Part shown: piece after piece, positions 60,672-64,000 of the stretch
Position numbering within the stretch: position 1 is the first letter of the stretch
How the letters are laid out: every line of letters begins with the position of its first letter
From: Chloroflexota bacterium
GTDB taxonomy: Bacteria; Chloroflexota; Dehalococcoidia; Lucifugimonadales; Lucifugimonadaceae
Length of the DNA: 64,000 bases
Direction: 5' to 3'
Assembly: GCA_013204555.1 (NCBI GenBank)
Contig: JABMNO010000010.1
Location: forward strand, 19,391-83,390
Program-made: the position numbers and the translations under genes
Notes under the pieces: model-generated
Told to the model about the DNA's origin: nothing
What the model saw: the letters and a program-made list of their open reading frames with translations, nothing else
Database searches by the model: none

Positions 60672-62954
60672 ATGGTCGCCACGAGTGAGTCCAAATATCG
60701 AGTCATCGGAACTCGCCCAATTCGCCACGATGGCGTGGAAAAGGTCACCGGCCGGGCGCTTTATGGTGCTGATATACGGATGGGAGACCTCGCCCTCGGC
60801 GCGGTCTTGAGAAGTCCCCACGCTCACGCCAATATCAAGTCAATTGATGTCAGTGCCGCTGAGGCGATGCCGGGCGTACTTGGTGTAATCACCGGTAAGG
60901 ACATGCCAATCGCCAGGTCTGGTTCAGTAGATCTTCTAGAAGAAGGAAACGTAAGCCTGAAGTTCGCCTCTAACCGTGTGATGGCCGGCGACAAGGTCGT
61001 TTTCAAAGGTCACCCGGTTGCCGCTGTGGCAGCAATGGATTTGAACTCCGCACTAGAAGCGGCCAGAGCGATCAAGGTGGAGTATGAAGTGCTTCCACCA
61101 GTACTCAGCATTCGTCGCGCCATCGGCAACGATGCTCCAATTCTCCACGACGATCTGGTTGGCGATCATCTTGGTGAATCAGTCAATTCAACAAATATCG
61201 CATCACATTTCAGGCATGAACTGGGAGATCCAGAGCAGGGTTTTGCTGACGCTAAAGTTGTGATCGAGCGAGAGTTTGAACTTGCCAGCGCTCATCAGGG
61301 CTACATAGAGCCACAGACATCCACCGCCTTCTGGGCGCCGGACGGGAAGATCACGGTATGGACCAGCACACAGGGCTCATTTAACGCACGTGAGCAGATC
61401 GCAGGGGTGCTGAATCTGCCACCGTCGCAGATCAAAGTTGTCCCAATGGAGATTGGTGGAGGTTTTGGCGGCAAAATTCCGGTCTACCTGGAGCCGTCTG
61501 CTGCGGTACTATCGCGCAAAATTGGTCGACCAGTCCGATTGAGCATGAGTCGGACAGACGTCTTTGAGGCGACCGGCCCCGGTGCGGGCGCTGTAATTGG
61601 AATGAAAATAGGCGTTGATGCCAATGGCAAGATCGTTGCGGCTGCAGGCGATCTAAAGTACGAGGCTGGCGCGTATCCAGGCTCTCCAGTCGCAGCTGGC
61701 GCAGAATGCTGTTTCTCCGCCTACAACATCCCAAATGTTCGAGTTGACGGCTACGACATAGTGGTCACAAAACCTAAGACTGCGGCCTACCGGGCACCGG
61801 GATCACCCCATGTCGCATTCGCCGTTGAGTCGGTCGTAGATGAGATCTGCAAAGAAATTGGAATGGAGCCGTTTGAGTTCCGTTTGTTGAACGCATCCAA
61901 ACAGGGCGACAGACGGGCCGTTGGACCAATTTTTGGCAGGATAGGGACTACCGAAGTTCTTGAAGCGGCGAGGGATTCGGATCACTACCAGGCGCCCTTG
62001 GAGCAATCGTCAAACCCCGCAATCAAACGCGGGCGTGGAATAGGAATCGGTTTTTGGCGGAATGCCGGGCGGAAATCAACCGTAACCCTTAACGTCAACA
62101 GGGATTCAACCGTGACGCTGACGGAAGGCTCGACGGACATTGGCGGGACACGCGCTTCCATATCCATGCAGGCCGCTGAAGTGCTTGGAATACCCGCTGA
62201 GAAGATGAAACCCACCATAGTCGACACCGATCTAATCGGCTATACCGATGCAACCGGGGGTAGCAGGACCACCTATGCCACAGGTCACGCCGCCTACAAC
62301 GCAGCAACGGCCGTGATCGAAGAGATGCGACTTCGCGCCGCCCAGGTTTGGGAGCTAGAGCCCGATAGCGTCATTCACGATGAGAACGGCTTTAGCTCGA
62401 AATTTGATCCTGAGTTGAATATCTCATTTGAGGATCTCGCAGGTCGACTGGAAGGCACCGGTGGCCCCGTAAGTATCACGGCCTCCGTTGACATAACTCG
62501 CGCTGAAGGCACGTTTGGAGTGCATATAGCGGACATCGAAATCGATACAGAAACCGGGAAGTCAGACATCATTCGATACACCGTCGCGCAGGATGTGGGC
62601 CGGGCGATTCACCCCGCCTATGTTGAGGGCCAATTGCAGGGCGGGGCAGCGCAAGGAATTGGCTGGGCGCTGAACGAAGAGTATTTCATGGACTCCGACG
62701 GCGGCATGGTAAACAGCAGTTTCCTAGATTACAGAATGCCTACGTCGCTCGATCTACCAGATATCGAGACAATACTTGTGGAAGTCGAAAATCCATTACA
62801 CCCGTTCGGGGTAAAAGGGGTAGGTGAAGTCACCATCGCACCGCCAATTGGAGCGATTTCAAACGCAATCCATGACGCTCTGGGTATCAGACTTCGGAAT
62901 GCGCCCATGAAGCCATCCCGGATACTGGAAGGTCTCGGAGTGATATCGGCGTAG
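60672..62954 (+). CDS. Xanthine dehydrogenase-family molybdopterin-binding subunit
   Basis: The protein has 760 residues from ATG 60672 (AAGGA upstream; the frame is open earlier to 60567). Marks: RVIGTRPIRHDGVEKVTGRA, GAVLRSPHAHANIKSIDVS, PQTSTAFWAPDGKITVWTST (substrate region), IGGGFGGKIPVYLEP, AAYRAPGSPHVAFAVES and the catalytic Glu in GVKGVGEVTIAPPIGAISNA. This is the large subunit of a molybdenum hydroxylase. The AYRAPG loop argues against form I CO dehydrogenase (AYxCSFR). No FAD or [2Fe-2S] subunit gene is adjacent, so partners are elsewhere or absent. Confidence 0.92.
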   Translation: MVATSESKYRVIGTRPIRHDGVEKVTGRALYGADIRMGDLALGAVLRSPHAHANIKSIDVSAAEAMPGVLGVITGKDMPIARSGSVDLLEEGNVSLKFASNRVMAGDKVVFKGHPVAAVAAMDLNSALEAARAIKVEYEVLPPVLSIRRAIGNDAPILHDDLVGDHLGESVNSTNIASHFRHELGDPEQGFADAKVVIEREFELASAHQGYIEPQTSTAFWAPDGKITVWTSTQGSFNAREQIAGVLNLPPSQIKVVPMEIGGGFGGKIPVYLEPSAAVLSRKIGRPVRLSMSRTDVFEATGPGAGAVIGMKIGVDANGKIVAAAGDLKYEAGAYPGSPVAAGAECCFSAYNIPNVRVDGYDIVVTKPKTAAYRAPGSPHVAFAVESVVDEICKEIGMEPFEFRLLNASKQGDRRAVGPIFGRIGTTEVLEAARDSDHYQAPLEQSSNPAIKRGRGIGIGFWRNAGRKSTVTLNVNRDSTVTLTEGSTDIGGTRASISMQAAEVLGIPAEKMKPTIVDTDLIGYTDATGGSRTTYATGHAAYNAATAVIEEMRLRAAQVWELEPDSVIHDENGFSSKFDPELNISFEDLAGRLEGTGGPVSITASVDITRAEGTFGVHIADIEIDTETGKSDIIRYTVAQDVGRAIHPAYVEGQLQGGAAQGIGWALNEEYFMDSDGGMVNSSFLDYRMPTSLDLPDIETILVEVENPLHPFGVKGVGEVTIAPPIGAISNAIHDALGIRLRNAPMKPSRILEGLGVISA

Positions 62955-62968
62955 GAAATATTGAATCT

Positions 62969-62998
62969 AAAAACGCCCGCCAATCGGCGGGCGTTTTT
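62969..62998. terminator. Rho-independent terminator, bidirectional
   Basis: AAAAACGCCCGCC (62969-62981) pairs with GGCGGGCGTTTTT (62986-62998) around loop AATC. It lies between the convergent molybdenum hydroxylase and flavin reductase genes and can end both transcripts. Confidence 0.93.
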
Positions 62999-63021
62999 AG
63001 TAGTCCAATCAGAACGTTTGC

Positions 63022-63504
63022 CTAGCCGGCGTAACTCAGGTCAATTGCAGCAAGAGTAGTCGGATCACCCTCTGCTGGACCTTCGCCACCGTCGATAACC
63101 TCGCCGAAGAACACCGTGTGGTCACCAGGCTGGTTGGAGTCGAGAACTCTGCACTCAATCCAGCCTACTGCCGCTTTCAGTATCGGAGCACCCGTCTCGT
63201 GGGTAGCGAACTCGACCCCTTCAAGTCTGCCTTCACCGGAAGTCGAATGTGCTGCAAATTTGAGAGCGAGATCATGAGTCCCACCGGGCATGAAATTGAT
63301 CGAAAATACCCCGGTTGATTTGATATTGGCGGCAGTATGCGAATCAGATTGAACTGCAATCGCGTAGAGGCGCGGCTCGAACGAGATCTGCGAACCCCAG
63401 TTCGCTGTCATCACGTCTTTCGAGCCATCCTCAGCCAGGGATCCCACTGCCAGGAGACCATAAACGGCCTTGCTAATTCCTGCACTCGGATCAGAATCGG
63501 TCAT
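63022..63504 (-). CDS. Flavin reductase-like (FMN-binding split barrel) protein
   Basis: The protein has 160 residues from ATG 63504, with GGAG seven bases upstream. The split-barrel pattern shows ISKAVYGLLAVGSLAEDGSK, VMTANWGSQISFEPRLYAIA, TAANIKSTGVFSINFM and WIECRVLDSNQPGDHTVFFG. These proteins bind FMN and pass reducing power to oxygenases. It may serve the LLM or other flavin enzymes of the window, but no link is visible. Confidence 0.88.
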   Translation of the reverse strand: MTDSDPSAGISKAVYGLLAVGSLAEDGSKDVMTANWGSQISFEPRLYAIAVQSDSHTAANIKSTGVFSINFMPGGTHDLALKFAAHSTSGEGRLEGVEFATHETGAPILKAAVGWIECRVLDSNQPGDHTVFFGEVIDGGEGPAEGDPTTLAAIDLSYAG

Positions 63505-63516
63505 TTCTCGCTCCAA

Positions 63517-63955
63517 TGGGATTTCTTATGCGGCGTCTTGGCTGAGGAACAGCCATCCAACTTGTAGATGACCGCGGTGCGAAAAGGATCCTCATCCACC
63601 CTCAGATATATCACGGATCGAGTGAGCGATCTATCAATTGAGGCCACGACTTGAGCGGTGTACAGACAATCGAATCTGTCTATGCACCGCTTGAAAAGGA
63701 TCTATCTCAGGATGTCAGGAAGCTGATTATTTCACCTCAAAGAGGCTCAGCTACCTGGCCTTCATGCTCAGAACGAATCACCGGATAGGGATGCATGAAG
63801 CGAGATGCATGAAGTCAAATGATGCGTCGATCCGCACGGCCATATCGCCCTGTCCAGTGATATCCTCAAATGGCGAGAGTTCTGCAACCAGGCTCTCCGC
63901 TCTCCAGAGTGCGCCGACACCAGCAATCGCCGGTACCCAATCAGCGCAACATCGT
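63517..63955. other. Gene-free region with hairpin and short direct repeats
   Basis: About 440 bp with no credible gene. AGCGGTG (63654-63660) pairs with CACCGCT (63685-63691), and inside it ACAGA (63662-63666) with TCTGT (63675-63679), forming a stepped hairpin. GATGCATGAAG occurs twice (63790 and 63804, 14 bp apart). A structured RNA is possible but no known family is recognised. The last part should hold the tRNA promoter. Confidence 0.5.
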
Positions 63956-64000
63956 GGGGCTGTAGCTCAGCTGGGAGAGCACCTGCTTTGCAAGCAGGGG
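63956..64000 (+). tRNA. tRNA-Ala (TGC), 3' part beyond the window
   Basis: GGGGCTGTAGCTCAGCTGGG gives the acceptor 5' strand and D arm. The anticodon arm CCTGC-TTTGCAA-GCAGG has anticodon TGC. The variable loop, T arm and acceptor 3' strand lie past base 64000. Confidence 0.95.

Noticed and set aside
60672..62954. Form I CO dehydrogenase large subunit (coxL)
   Set aside because: The active-site loop is AYRAPG, lacking the AYxCSFR motif with the copper-binding Cys.
1..64000. CRISPR array, prophage or insertion sequence
   Set aside because: No regularly spaced direct repeats, transposase, integrase or phage structural genes were seen.

Overview
The window looks like a piece of a free-living, moderate-GC bacterial chromosome, most probably Chloroflexota (SAR202/Dehalococcoidia-like). 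The basis is inference from gene content: luciferase-like flavin enzymes, a stand-alone molybdenum hydroxylase large subunit, an HspR-type heat-shock regulator beside hsp20, dnaJ and clpC, a DUF1802 protein, an IspD-IspF fusion, a SufU-type SUF operon and nickel superoxide dismutase. No rRNA is present, so the taxonomic call is soft. There is no phage, insertion sequence or CRISPR array. One tRNA gene (Ala, TGC) begins at the right edge.

Layout. 1-7.9 kb: catabolic enzymes (two alpha/beta hydrolases, a ThDP-dependent lyase, a large GxSxG hydrolase, an LLM flavin oxidoreductase) mixed with three very small cationic or hydrophobic proteins. 7.9-8.2 kb: a gene-free segment made of nested inverted repeats. 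8.2-11.7 kb (minus): a tight operon of a radical SAM protein resembling tetraether lipid synthase (Tes), an SRPBCC protein, a methyltransferase and NnrE. 11.9-12.9 kb: divergent sodN/sodX. 13.3-18.6 kb (minus): tetrapyrrole operon ahbAB (fused) - met8-like - hemC - cobA/hemD - hemB, which makes siroheme and can feed the siroheme-dependent heme route. 18.7-34.2 kb (minus): a collinear run of fifteen genes that starts with a prenyl synthase and the hopanoid genes hpnH-hpnG-hpnA-shc-yjbQ-hpnC-hpnD-hpnE and continues, with overlapping reading frames, into a 2-hydroxyacid dehydrogenase, FGGY kinase, class II aldolase, an unknown protein, an epimerase and a nucleoside hydrolase. 34.3-38.9 kb: heat-shock region with a HAIR-like operator. 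39.1-46.3 kb: housekeeping genes (VTT/DedA protein, ispDF, cysS, secG, yvcK, gatB, pcm). 46.3-52.4 kb: sufBCDS plus two tandem sufU copies behind a promoter carrying a palindrome. 52.4-57.2 kb: peptide-type binding lipoprotein, TatD, DUF1802, aldo/keto reductase, EVE protein. 57.6-60.6 kb: sensor kinase with two single-domain receivers. 60.7-63.5 kb: Mo hydroxylase and flavin reductase. 63.5-64 kb: gene-free stretch with a hairpin, then tRNA-Ala.

How it fits together. Two membrane-lipid loci (hopanoids and a possible lipid-bridging radical SAM operon) frame a siroheme/heme operon. The enzymes downstream of hpnE resemble a salvage route for a nucleoside-derived sugar, which may relate to adenosylhopane chemistry or to 5'-deoxyadenosine made by radical SAM enzymes. 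That link is a hypothesis. The strongest candidates for undescribed biology are the Tes-like operon (8.2-11.7 kb) and the hopanoid/sugar fusion operon (18.7-34.2 kb).
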